Positions 1 through 7,385 of a stretch of 12,171 nucleotides of DNA are shown piece by piece (the stretch's first letter is position 1; each line of letters begins with the position of its first letter). The position numbers and the translations under genes were made by a program. The notes below the pieces were generated by a model, which made no database searches, was not told the DNA's origin, and saw nothing but the letters and a program-made list of their open reading frames with translations. This DNA is from an uncultured Anaerolineales bacterium (GTDB taxonomy: Bacteria; Chloroflexota; Anaerolineae; Anaerolineales; UBA11657), in contig CAJWIA010000022.1 of assembly GCA_913040765.1 (NCBI GenBank), positions 1-12,171 on the forward strand. The letters run 5' to 3'.

Positions 1-132
1 CTCCACCGGGCGAAGGCACTCCTCCACCACCTCCAGGCGATATGGGAGGCGGTACACCTGGCGGTCCTCCACCGGGCGAAGGCACTCCTCCACCACCTCC
101 AGGCGATATGGGAGGCGGTACGCCACATACAG
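1..132 (+). repeat. In-frame 66-bp tandem repeat (two copies visible)
   Basis: Positions 1-55 and 67-121 are identical base for base, giving a 66-bp period (22 codons). The copies diverge only in the last ten or so bases. The array is cut by the window edge, so more copies may lie to the left. It encodes the Pro-rich PPGEGTPPPPPGD unit. Confidence 0.9.
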
Positions 133-491
133 GCACAACACCAGGAGCAGGTGGTACACCACATACTGGCACGACACCTGATGGTGAAATGCACACTCCT
201 GATGAAGGCGGTACGTCACATACAGGCACAACACCAGGAGCAGGTGGTACACCACATACTGGCACGACACCTGATGGTGAAATGCACACTCCTGATGAAG
301 GTGGCACTGCACATACACCGGATGAAGGTGGCACTCCAGAAATGGCTACCCCAGATCCAACAGGAGAGCTAGCTGTTGAGGATGATGAATTTGACGATGA
401 GGACGATGAGGATGACGACTGGGATGATGAATTTGACGAAGATGAGGACGAGGACGAGGACGAAGACGAAGACGAAGAAACCAATGTCTAG
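1..491 (+). CDS. Pro/Gly/Thr-rich repeat protein with polyacidic C-terminal tail (5' partial)
   Basis: The reading frame is open to the left edge (in-frame codons from position 3), so the ATG at 42 is internal to a repeat and is not a believable start. The visible part has three blocks. First are two 22-residue units built of PPGEGTPPPPPGD and MGGGTP. Next are two 31-residue units containing GGTPHTGTTP twice and DGEMHTPDE. Last is a tail of about 35 residues that is almost all Asp and Glu with isolated Trp and Phe, ending ETNV before TAG at 489-491. There is no membrane segment, no cysteine and no recognisable domain. The composition predicts intrinsic disorder, as in a linker and tail of a surface, secreted or nucleic-acid-associated protein. 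Which of these applies depends on the missing N-terminal part. The gene is followed by its own terminator, so it is not co-transcribed with sbcC. I do not recognise the family. Confidence 0.8.
   Translation, partial: PPGEGTPPPPPGDMGGGTPGGPPPGEGTPPPPPGDMGGGTPHTGTTPGAGGTPHTGTTPDGEMHTPDEGGTSHTGTTPGAGGTPHTGTTPDGEMHTPDEGGTAHTPDEGGTPEMATPDPTGELAVEDDEFDDEDDEDDDWDDEFDEDEDEDEDEDEDEETNV
114..299 (+). repeat. In-frame 93-bp tandem repeat (two copies)
   Basis: Copies at 114-206 and 207-299 differ at one base (C versus T, Pro versus Ser), so 92 of 93 bases match even at silent positions. A degenerate partial third copy (GGTAHTPDE) begins at 300. The unit itself contains an internal half-repeat, GGTPHTGTTP. 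The near-identity indicates recent duplication or ongoing unequal recombination or slippage. Confidence 0.9.
435..476 (+). repeat. GAYGAR hexanucleotide microsatellite (Asp-Glu)x7
   Basis: Seven consecutive six-base units of the form GAY GAR encode alternating Asp and Glu in the acidic tail. Units with the same codon pair cluster (GACGAG twice, GACGAA three times), which is consistent with slippage expansion. Confidence 0.8.
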
Positions 492-516
492 ATTGTACTA
501 AGAATTAGAAGCAATC

Positions 517-552
517 ACGCCTCACTCATAACATGGGTGAGGCGTTTCGTTT
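517..552 (+). terminator. Intrinsic terminator of the repeat-protein gene
   Basis: ACGCCTCAC at 517-525 pairs perfectly with GTGAGGCGT at 537-545. Up to three more inner pairs are possible, one of them a G-T wobble. The stem is followed by a T-rich run (TTCGTTTT). It lies about 25 nt after the TAG at 489-491, in the expected place for rho-independent termination. Confidence 0.85.
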
Positions 553-608
553 TGATCTTTGTTGAATATATATGACAATGGATCATATCGATTGCTGTTG
601 AACATACC

Positions 609-2699
609 ATGATTCCGATTAAGTTAGAGCTAACCAATTTCCTGCCTTACAAGAACACTCAAATTTTGGATTTTAGTGGTATTCATGTTGCCTGTCTGGT
701 TGGTGATAATGGGTCTGGAAAATCATCCTTGCTTGAGGCAATGGTTTGGGCACTGTGGGGTAAAGCCCGAGATGGTAAACGTAGTGACGATGAACTCATA
801 CATCATGGTGAGACTGAGATGCGAGTTTCACTTATATTTAAACTTACAGGTAATAAATATCAAATAGTTAGGCAGCGTAAAGTGGGAAAGCGTGGACAGC
901 TTGTTCTGGCACTACATGTCTATGATAATGCTACAGAAAGTTGGCGGGATTTGTCAGAAGCTGGTAGTCGTCAAACTCAGCTAAAAATAGACGAACTACT
1001 CTGTATAGATTACGATACTTTTATGAATTCAGCATTTATTGCTCAAGGTCGTGCGGATCAATTCACCATTAAGTCCCCATCTAATCGCAAGGCTGTATTA
1101 GCAAGTATTCTTGGTCTTGATCAATGGGACATATTTCAGGATCGTGCTCGCAATCATAGTGCTGATTTAAACGAAGATTTGCGTATATTGGATCGTAACA
1201 TTGAATCAATCGATCGTGATTTGAGTAGCCGGTCTGATGCTGAAAGCGAGTTATCCGAAGCCAAAGCACGTTTGGCTGAAATAGAAAAAAAGACACGTGT
1301 GGCTGAGAAAGATATGGCAGATGTGGAACAGGCGCGTCAAGGTCTGGCTCACACTCGTAGAGGGATTGATGATTTAACTGCGCGTATAAAACAAGATGAA
1401 AGTGAATTGTCAAGTGTGGAGAGTGAACTTGGTTCTTATTCCTCAGAAGCTGACAAAACATTATTGGAGTCCGAACTTGCTAACGTAAAATCGCGTTTAT
1501 CTTCGCTCAAGACACTAGAAATCGAATCCAAAGACGTACTAAGGCAAAGAACCAAAGCGTCTGAAACCAGCGCTCGGTTAAAGGGTGAAAACGAAATACT
1601 TAAATCGGAAGGAAACAAATTAAATGACCGCATAGAAATGTTAGACACTGCAACTGAGCCGATTTGCCCCACTTGTGGTCAAGTGCTTGAAGGAGACTCA
1701 GTAAAGGTGCATTTGAACACTGAATTGAAAGAATGGCGTAGTCGTTATTCGACGCAGCGTGATGCTCATGAAAAATTGGATGAAAAAGTTAGGAGTCTCG
1801 ACAAGACATTGTCAAAATTAGATAGCGAATTGAAACAGCAAAATAAGTTAGAGAGACGTTTAGCTGAAGTTGAATTGCAGATTTTAAATATTGCCAAATT
1901 GAGTGAAACGTTTGCAAGTATGGAGGCACGTCGTAAAAGGTGGCAAGATAATCTAGGTCAGGATCGCAACAAACTTAATGAAATGGAGCTTGAACAAGCA
2001 AGGCATTTGTCAAGTCTTCAGGCAGCCGAGGAACGACAGAATCATCTGAATGATTTGAGATTGGAGCAGAGAATTTGTACTGAAAAGGTTGGTAGTGCAA
2101 GGCAGAAAATTTCTGCGCTTGATAATCTTGTAGAGCGACGTAAGTCTCGAGTTGTTGAGAGAGACAAAGTGGCCGAGCAGATTGGCATTTACAGTGAATT
2201 GTATGATGCTTTTGGTAAACAGGGAGTACCTGCAATGATTATCGAGGCAGCTGTTCCAGAAATAGAAAAGACGACCAACGAACTGCTTGGAAAGATGACC
2301 TACGGGAGAATGAATGTGCGATTTGATACCCAAAGGGCTTTAAAATCAGGTGATACCAGAGAAACGCTCGACATTAAAATCGCTGATGATCTTGGTACAC
2401 GTAACTATGAGCTTTATAGTGGAGGGGAATCTTTTCGAGTGAATTTTGCTATTCGCATAGCTTTAAGCAAGTTGTTAGCACGGAGAGCTGGCGCACAGTT
2501 GCAGACCGTTGTGATTGATGAGGGATTTGGTACTCAGGATTCGCTTGGAAGACAGAAGCTCATTGAAGCTATTAATACCATTCAGGATGATTTTAAACGT
2601 GTTCTAGTGATAACACACATTGAGGAACTAAAGGATATTTTCCCTGCTCGAATCAATATATTGAAGACTTCTGAGGGATCTAAGATAGCTCTTGGTTAG
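609..2699 (+). CDS. sbcC: SbcC/Rad50-type SMC-like ATPase, compact form
   Basis: This is the ATPase subunit of the SbcCD (Rad50-Mre11) complex, which processes DNA ends and hairpins in the cytoplasm. The N-terminal lobe has the Walker A P-loop GDNGSGKS (residues 32-39) and a Q-loop (FIAQGRAD, Gln146). Two coiled-coil arms flank a zinc hook, CPTC (Cys353, Cys356). The C-terminal lobe has the ABC signature SGGES (from Ser604) and Walker B VVIDEG (Asp637, Glu638). All catalytic elements are intact. At 696 residues it is much shorter than E. coli SbcC (about 1050), and the arms account for the difference. No sbcD/mre11 nuclease gene adjoins it: upstream is an unrelated terminated gene and downstream is convergent clpC. 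The ATG at 609 begins the family's usual N-terminus (IPIKLELTNFLPY). It has no evident Shine-Dalgarno sequence. The name sbcC is by family; rad50 would be equally apt. Confidence 0.93.
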   Translation: MIPIKLELTNFLPYKNTQILDFSGIHVACLVGDNGSGKSSLLEAMVWALWGKARDGKRSDDELIHHGETEMRVSLIFKLTGNKYQIVRQRKVGKRGQLVLALHVYDNATESWRDLSEAGSRQTQLKIDELLCIDYDTFMNSAFIAQGRADQFTIKSPSNRKAVLASILGLDQWDIFQDRARNHSADLNEDLRILDRNIESIDRDLSSRSDAESELSEAKARLAEIEKKTRVAEKDMADVEQARQGLAHTRRGIDDLTARIKQDESELSSVESELGSYSSEADKTLLESELANVKSRLSSLKTLEIESKDVLRQRTKASETSARLKGENEILKSEGNKLNDRIEMLDTATEPICPTCGQVLEGDSVKVHLNTELKEWRSRYSTQRDAHEKLDEKVRSLDKTLSKLDSELKQQNKLERRLAEVELQILNIAKLSETFASMEARRKRWQDNLGQDRNKLNEMELEQARHLSSLQAAEERQNHLNDLRLEQRICTEKVGSARQKISALDNLVERRKSRVVERDKVAEQIGIYSELYDAFGKQGVPAMIIEAAVPEIEKTTNELLGKMTYGRMNVRFDTQRALKSGDTRETLDIKIADDLGTRNYELYSGGESFRVNFAIRIALSKLLARRAGAQLQTVVIDEGFGTQDSLGRQKLIEAINTIQDDFKRVLVITHIEELKDIFPARINILKTSEGSKIALG

Positions 2700-2748
2700 A
2701 TTTTGTTGATAGTGAAGCACAAAAACAAGTGTGGCGCTGTAGGCTTTC
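2700..2748. other. Short convergent intergenic gap, sbcC / clpC
   Basis: These 49 nt separate the TAG of sbcC from the TAG of clpC. I see no hairpin with a T-tract on either strand, so termination of both genes here is not explained by sequence I can recognise. Confidence 0.5.
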
Positions 2749-5259
2749 CTAAGCAACCTCCACTTTTTCCTCGGCAGGTACTTCATTCTTATTTTTCTTA
2801 GCTTTCTTTCTGTTGTCCGATTTTTTCTCAGATATTGCACTGAATTCCAGACCATTATCCTCAGTGGCATCTACATTCACACAATCCCCATTGCTGAAAT
2901 CTCCACGTAGCATTTTCACTGACAAGGGGGACTCAATGTGTTTCTGCATTGCACGTTTCAGTGGGCGAGCTCCAAAGGCTGGATCAAATCCCTGATTGGC
3001 TAACCAGTTCCTAGCTTCTTCCGTAAGATTTACTGTGAGCCCATATTCTGCTAGCCTTTCTTGGATTTCATCCATTTGTAAATCTACTATTTTGCCCATG
3101 TCTTCTGCAGTAAGTTGTGAGAATATAATGATTTCATCAATACGATTAAGGAATTCGGGCCTAAATGTATCTTTGAGCGCCTTTTGAATTTTTGAGTCGT
3201 TTTCATCAATGGATCCATTCTTTTGGGAAAGGAATCCTACAGAGCCTGAACCGGAAGTAAACTCAGTTCCTAGGTTTGAAGTCATAATCAGCACTGTATT
3301 ACGAAAATCAACAACACGTCCTTGACCATCGGTCAATCGTCCATCATCTAATATTTGAAGCAGTGCATTCCATACTTCGGGATGAGCCTTTTCAATTTCA
3401 TCAAATAGCACAACTCGGTATGGACGTCGACGCACTGATTCAGTGAGTTGACCACCTTCCTCATATCCTATGTACCCCGGAGGTGCTCCAAATAGGCGTG
3501 ACACAGTGTGTTGCTCTCGATATTCCGACATGTCTATACGTACTAGTGCATCTTCGTCATCAAATAGGAATTCTGCTAAGGCCTTTGCTAACTCTGTTTT
3601 ACCAACTCCAGAGGCACCTAAAAATATGAAAGATCCTGTTGGTCGTTTGGGGTCTTTAAGTCCGGAGCGTCCACGACGTATGGCATCTGAAAGTGCACTT
3701 ATAGCCTTCTCTTGAGCAATTATGCGTTGTTGCAGTCGTTCTTCCATATTAAGTAATTTCTCTGCCTCAGTCTCAAGCATCTGAGTGAGTGGTATTCCAG
3801 TCCAATTTGAAACCACTTCAGCTATATCTTCTGTATCAACTACCTCGTTTAACTGATGCTCTTGCTCCCATTGGCGACGCATGTCATTAAATTCTGATTC
3901 TATGCGTAGGCGTTCTGCCTTGCATTCAGCAGCACGTTGGTAGTCACGCTCGGTGCTAGCTGTGTCTTCATCAGACTGTAATTTGTCGATTTCCTTTTTC
4001 TTGTCCTTAAGTTCAGATGGTAAAGAATACAATGCCACTCTGAGTTTGGCAGCTGCTTCATCCATCAAATCAATTGCTTTATCAGGCAGTTTTCTGTCTG
4101 TGATGTAACGATGGGACAATTTTGTAGCAGCTATTAGTGCTTCTTCCGTGATATTTACCTTATGATGTTCTTCATAACGACTGCGCAAACCCTTGAGCAT
4201 TGCAACGGTTTGCTCTATATCAGGCTCTTCAACAAAAACAGGTGCGAAACGACGTTCTAGGGCAGGATCTTTCTCTATGTGTTTTCTAAATTCATCTAGT
4301 GTAGTAGCTCCAACACATTGGAGTTCTCCCCGTGCTAAGGCTGGTTTGAGCATATTGCTAGCATCCATTGCGCCTTGTGCTGCGCCTGCACCTACAACTG
4401 TATGTAGCTCGTCTATGAAAAGTATTATGTCTCCCTGACCTTCCTGTATTTCTTCTATTGCTGCCTTGAGACGTTCTTCAAATTCGCCTCTAAATCTTGA
4501 CCCTGCTATCATAGATCCTAGGTCAAGTGCTACAACAGTTTTGCCACTAAGAATTTCTGGCACATCATTGTCTGCTATTTTTTGAGAAAGACCTTCTAAT
4601 ATGGCTGTTTTCCCCACACCGGCTTCACCAATTAGCACAGGATTATTTTTGGTACGCCTCGAAAGAACCTGTATGACTCTCAATATTTCATCATCACGTC
4701 CAATCACAGGGTCAAGTTTTCCAGAACGAGCAAGTTTTGTGAGGTCACGGCTATATTTTTCTAGTACTTTGTATCTAGATTCTGCTTGTGGCGTTGTAAC
4801 TCGTTGGCCACCACGCAATTCTTTAATTGCACTATGAACTCGATCTGGATTTACACCTGCTTCTGATAGTATGCGAGCCACATTCGTGTTTCGTTCCGAC
4901 AATATAGATAGGAAGATGTGCTCTGTGGATATAAATTCATCTTTTAGACTATTGGCTTCTTCATTTGCCAAATCAATAATGCGTTTGACACGTGGTGTGA
5001 TAAATACTTGGCCGGCGCCACCACCATATACTGCTGCCTTGGGACTGGCTCTCAAAACATCGTCGAGGCGTTGTTTGATCAGCTCATCTTCCACGTTTAG
5101 CATATCCAATATTTGAGGGATAACTCCTTCGGGTTGCTCGAGAAGTGCTAGGAGAATATGCTCGGTATCAACTTGATTATGGCCGTACCGCTGCAGAATT
5201 TCATATGCTCTAGCTGCTGCGTCCTGTGCACGTTCCGTAAAGCGATCGAATCTCATCAT
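2749..5259 (-). CDS. clpC: ATP-dependent Clp protease, ATP-binding subunit ClpC
   Basis: This is an AAA+ unfoldase that delivers substrates to the ClpP peptidase in cytoplasmic protein quality control. In order it has: a Clp N-domain made of two repeats (about 1-145); AAA1 with Walker A GEAGVGKT (211-218) and Walker B ILFIDE (279-284); a UVR-type helical segment (about 430-465), characteristic of ClpC as against ClpB; AAA2 with GASGVGKT (548-555) and VVLFDE (616-621); the ClpP-docking loop with VGF (674-676); and a C-terminal D2-small domain. The VGF tripeptide argues for a working ClpP partner. The 836-residue length is usual. The last 25 or so residues are a Lys/Glu-rich tail that I take to be lineage-specific. 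Two tandem ATGs (5259 and 5256) are possible starts. AGGTA at 5267-5271 lies 7 nt from the first. The upstream 136-nt gap carries a likely promoter and a paired repeat. No mcsA, mcsB or ctsR is adjacent. Confidence 0.96.
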   Translation of the reverse strand: MMRFDRFTERAQDAAARAYEILQRYGHNQVDTEHILLALLEQPEGVIPQILDMLNVEDELIKQRLDDVLRASPKAAVYGGGAGQVFITPRVKRIIDLANEEANSLKDEFISTEHIFLSILSERNTNVARILSEAGVNPDRVHSAIKELRGGQRVTTPQAESRYKVLEKYSRDLTKLARSGKLDPVIGRDDEILRVIQVLSRRTKNNPVLIGEAGVGKTAILEGLSQKIADNDVPEILSGKTVVALDLGSMIAGSRFRGEFEERLKAAIEEIQEGQGDIILFIDELHTVVGAGAAQGAMDASNMLKPALARGELQCVGATTLDEFRKHIEKDPALERRFAPVFVEEPDIEQTVAMLKGLRSRYEEHHKVNITEEALIAATKLSHRYITDRKLPDKAIDLMDEAAAKLRVALYSLPSELKDKKKEIDKLQSDEDTASTERDYQRAAECKAERLRIESEFNDMRRQWEQEHQLNEVVDTEDIAEVVSNWTGIPLTQMLETEAEKLLNMEERLQQRIIAQEKAISALSDAIRRGRSGLKDPKRPTGSFIFLGASGVGKTELAKALAEFLFDDEDALVRIDMSEYREQHTVSRLFGAPPGYIGYEEGGQLTESVRRRPYRVVLFDEIEKAHPEVWNALLQILDDGRLTDGQGRVVDFRNTVLIMTSNLGTEFTSGSGSVGFLSQKNGSIDENDSKIQKALKDTFRPEFLNRIDEIIIFSQLTAEDMGKIVDLQMDEIQERLAEYGLTVNLTEEARNWLANQGFDPAFGARPLKRAMQKHIESPLSVKMLRGDFSNGDCVNVDATEDNGLEFSAISEKKSDNRKKAKKNKNEVPAEEKVEVA

Positions 5260-5335
5260 GTCAATATACCTATTTTTCTTTGTGTATTGATAGCGACATC
5301 AAGCAAATATCATCAAATTTCGTTTCATCTCTTTT

Positions 5336-5341
5336 ATTATA
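5336..5341 (-). promoter_or_regulatory. Candidate -10 box of clpC
   Basis: A perfect TATAAT on the minus strand lies about 77 nt upstream of the clpC ATG. The hexamer 17 nt further upstream (ATGTTT) is a poor -35 box, so the promoter may need an activator. The predicted start would give a leader of about 70 nt. I see no CIRCE, HspR (CTTGAGT-N7-ACTCAAG) or CtsR heptad box. Confidence 0.5.
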
Positions 5342-5352
5342 TACGTAATGTG

Positions 5353-5389
5353 TATACAAAACATTAGTCTTACCTATACAAAATGTTAG
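5353..5389 (-). promoter_or_regulatory. Paired 15-bp direct repeat upstream of clpC (candidate operator)
   Basis: On the minus strand CTAACATTTTGTATA (5389-5375) and CTAATGTTTTGTATA (5367-5353) match at 13 of 15 positions and start 22 bp apart, two helical turns. The proximal copy covers the expected -35 region of the TATAAT at 5341-5336, and the distal copy lies just upstream. This is the arrangement of tandem binding sites for a regulator. The protein that might bind is unknown. Confidence 0.5.
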
Positions 5390-5395
5390 ATATTA

Positions 5396-5902
5396 TCATT
5401 GATAATCTTTTTTGTTCAATGAACTCATCCATTCGTGTCGCTCATAATTTATAATATTATCAAAACCATCGTATTCGAAGTGGTATATAGATGCTGGCGC
5501 ACCATTTATCACGAGTGGTCCAACAACATGGATATTGTGCACTACTTCACTAGAAGTAAAAACCCAATCCATTTGTTTCCATTGCAACTCGCCTTCATCA
5601 CATTCACATATTGTTTCAGATTGAACTTGAGCAGTGTAAAGTGCGAGTGTTCCGTGGATATTTTGAGAAAACCAATTAAGCAACCCGCCGAATCTAGCCT
5701 TAGTCAGTACTATACCAGTTTCTTCATGTGCTTCTCGTAAGCAAGCTTGCAAAGGAGTTTCATCCTTTTCAATTCTGCCTCCTACTCCATTCCAAAGGCC
5801 CTCATTAGGGGGGTTGTATCTAAGCAGCATCAGGATTTTTTCGTTGCTAGTGATAAAACAAAGTGTATGACTTACGATTGAGATATTCGTAAATTTATGC
5901 AC
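5396..5902 (-). CDS. Nudix hydrolase, MutT/8-oxo-dGTP diphosphatase-like
   Basis: This small cytoplasmic pyrophosphohydrolase has a complete Nudix box. The pattern G-x5-E-x7-REAHEETGI runs from Gly42 to Ile64, with all of the RExxEE metal-binding residues present. The preceding GLWNGVGGRIE stretch is typical of the MutT/YtkD-like branch that cleans oxidised or non-canonical NTPs, but the true substrate cannot be read from sequence. The start codon is GTG at 5902 and sits inside the end of the upstream decarboxylase gene (shared GTGCATAA, 8-nt overlap). A GGAG at 5910-5913, 7 nt from the GTG, supports this start. The next in-frame Met is residue 25, which would remove the first strand of the fold. 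Length is 168 residues, and the last 40 or so lie outside the core fold. The overlap points to translational coupling with the decarboxylase. Confidence 0.9.
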   Translation of the reverse strand: MHKFTNISIVSHTLCFITSNEKILMLLRYNPPNEGLWNGVGGRIEKDETPLQACLREAHEETGIVLTKARFGGLLNWFSQNIHGTLALYTAQVQSETICECDEGELQWKQMDWVFTSSEVVHNIHVVGPLVINGAPASIYHFEYDGFDNIINYERHEWMSSLNKKDYQ

Positions 5903-7130
5903 TAGATTGCTCCAAAATATCTAGATCCGTCAATACATCTGACGAAGGTAGTAGCTTGGCTGGACCAGCAATTTGTCCTGGTATGATGTCTAGTTCTAGG
6001 TCGAGCAGGGAAATGTTATGCATTACTTCATCTTGATAATCTGAGTGAGTTAGAAAAACCGTACTTGGACCTGTATCGGTTGAGAAGTACACAGGAACAT
6101 TTTTCGCTCGAAGTCGATGACACATTTGAAAGAGCAAAATATTTTCGGGTTCCCATGCAATCAATGGGTTGGACAAATTTGTAGTCATTGAAACTCCATG
6201 GAGGCGCATGCTATCTTTCTCAGCTAACTGTGCTACTAATTTCCAATCCAGTCTATAGATAGCATCAATACACTTCATAGTGTCTTGGACGCGATTCTCA
6301 ATCCAATTTCTAAAAAAGGGACTGTACACGGCTGTTTTGTGTGCTTGATCCGTTACTAAACCTATGCTAGATTCTATAGGCACTGTAATCAAACACATAT
6401 CATCTAATTGGTTTTCAGTATCAAGTCGGATAGCGAAGCAGTCGTCATGAGCAATGCCTGGGTAAGATAGCCAGAGGGCTAAACCACCTACAGCGCTACG
6501 ACAAGCTGATCCAGACAAGAGGCGGGCTGTACTACTCACAAGCCTCAGGTCATTAGATGTTTCTGTGCCAAGCATAGCTGCTATAGCAGCTTTGGCTAGA
6601 GCAGCCCCTGCAGCTGCGCTCGTACCTAGCCCTTTACCATAACCCCCTCCTTTGACTACATTTTTTGAACGCACAGTTGCCCTGTCGTTACTACCTGCTA
6701 ATTGACGTACAAAATCTAATATTTTTACAACTCTCTTGAGCTTGTTGCCATAAATTGGCTTTCCATTTATATGGAGATTGTCATGTTCTATTGCTTCATT
6801 AAAATCCACATGAGTAATTGTGTAGGCCGCGTCATTGTTAACGGAAATGCTGGGCATGTAAGCTGTACGCCATTCAGAGTCAGCAAGACCATGATATTTT
6901 AATACGCCCTGCATAGCATATGCTTTGGATGCAGCACTGCCGTTTCCACTAGATTTCCAGCTTTTGCTTGTAGGTTTAGGTGTCGGAATGTTGTTTCTAT
7001 CCAATAATGATAGGATATCTTTGACAACATTTTTCATGTTAGACGAATACTCGTCGTAACCTGAGGGAATAAATGTGCTGACCGATTGTGCGAAGTTATG
7101 TTTATTATCGATTATTTCTTTCTCACTCAT
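5895..7130 (-). CDS. GHMP-family mevalonate-pathway decarboxylase, probably phosphomevalonate decarboxylase
   Basis: This belongs to the mevalonate (di)phosphate decarboxylase family of isoprenoid synthesis. Visible elements are GVLKYHGL (76-82), PSISV (93-97), the glycine/serine phosphate loop KGLGTSAAAGAAL (166-178), GSACRSAVGG (207-216, as in yeast GSACRS), and the catalytic aspartate in STDTGPS (Asp352, equivalent to the Asp of DAGPN in diphosphomevalonate decarboxylases). The classic enzyme has N-I-A-V-I-K-Y-W-G-K. Here the segment reads A-M-Q-G-V-L-K-Y-H-G-L. From memory, the QG-(LIV)-(LIV)-KYHG form is that of the phosphomevalonate decarboxylases of haloarchaea and Roseiflexus, which make isopentenyl phosphate in the alternative mevalonate pathway. 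An N-terminal extension of about 55 residues precedes the fold. No Shine-Dalgarno sequence is obvious before the ATG at 7130. No other mevalonate gene and no isopentenyl phosphate kinase lies in the window. It overlaps the Nudix gene by 8 nt. Confidence 0.85.
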   Translation of the reverse strand: MSEKEIIDNKHNFAQSVSTFIPSGYDEYSSNMKNVVKDILSLLDRNNIPTPKPTSKSWKSSGNGSAASKAYAMQGVLKYHGLADSEWRTAYMPSISVNNDAAYTITHVDFNEAIEHDNLHINGKPIYGNKLKRVVKILDFVRQLAGSNDRATVRSKNVVKGGGYGKGLGTSAAAGAALAKAAIAAMLGTETSNDLRLVSSTARLLSGSACRSAVGGLALWLSYPGIAHDDCFAIRLDTENQLDDMCLITVPIESSIGLVTDQAHKTAVYSPFFRNWIENRVQDTMKCIDAIYRLDWKLVAQLAEKDSMRLHGVSMTTNLSNPLIAWEPENILLFQMCHRLRAKNVPVYFSTDTGPSTVFLTHSDYQDEVMHNISLLDLELDIIPGQIAGPAKLLPSSDVLTDLDILEQSSA

Positions 7131-7305
7131 TACAGTTTAGACTTTGTACAGATTCTATTACATTTTTACTCAAAGTTGTCCTATTGTAGCTTAGAGTGTA
7201 AATGACAATAATTGTAATTAGTTAATGTGACATAGTTTTTTCAACAAAATTTTACTAAGAACTGGTGAATTTGCAGAGTGGACTTTTTGTAGTGCATTTT
7301 CAGTG

Positions 7306-7353
7306 TGATCCACATGGTTGTCTTTTGTTAGCTAATTACAACCATGTGGATCA
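7306..7353 (-). repeat. 16-bp perfect inverted repeat with 16-nt loop, 3' of the LysM gene
   Basis: TGATCCACATGGTTGT (7306-7321) and ACAACCATGTGGATCA (7338-7353) are exact reverse complements. The loop contains the palindrome TTAGCTAA. It begins about 32 nt after the LysM stop, so it may end or protect that transcript. Neither strand has a following T-tract, so it is not a standard intrinsic terminator. Its left arm resembles the upstream repeat at 8263. Confidence 0.8.
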
Positions 7354-7367
7354 TCAATGCATTGATG
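7352..7367. repeat. Perfect 16-nt palindrome between the LysM stop and the hairpin
   Basis: CATCAATGCATTGATG is an uninterrupted two-fold symmetric sequence of eight base pairs per half-site. It shares two bases with the arm of the adjacent 7306-7353 inverted repeat, so the two structures compete. It could be a protein-binding site or part of a 3' RNA structure. Confidence 0.7.
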
Positions 7368-7385
7368 GGTCTACGTTTTGTGACT

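Larger units (their letters stand above)
7131..7385. other. AT-rich intergenic region between the decarboxylase and LysM genes
   Basis: This is the longest gap in the window (255 nt). Its LysM-proximal third holds a long inverted repeat and a palindrome, listed separately. The rest is AT-rich and must carry the promoter of the decarboxylase-Nudix pair. I found no convincing -35/-10 pair. An 11-nt palindrome ACAATAATTGT lies at 7205-7215. I see no small ORF or RNA gene. Confidence 0.5.

Noticed and set aside
42..44. ATG at 42 as the start of the repeat protein
   Set aside because: The frame continues upstream to the window edge through the same repeat unit, and this ATG recurs in every copy as a repeat Met.
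2700..2748. Bidirectional terminator between sbcC and clpC
   Set aside because: AGC/GCT and CAC/GTG pairings exist, but no continuous stem of useful length with a T-tract forms on either strand.
5260..5395. CIRCE, HspR or CtsR operator at clpC
   Set aside because: None of these consensus sequences is present. Only the unfamiliar direct repeats were found.
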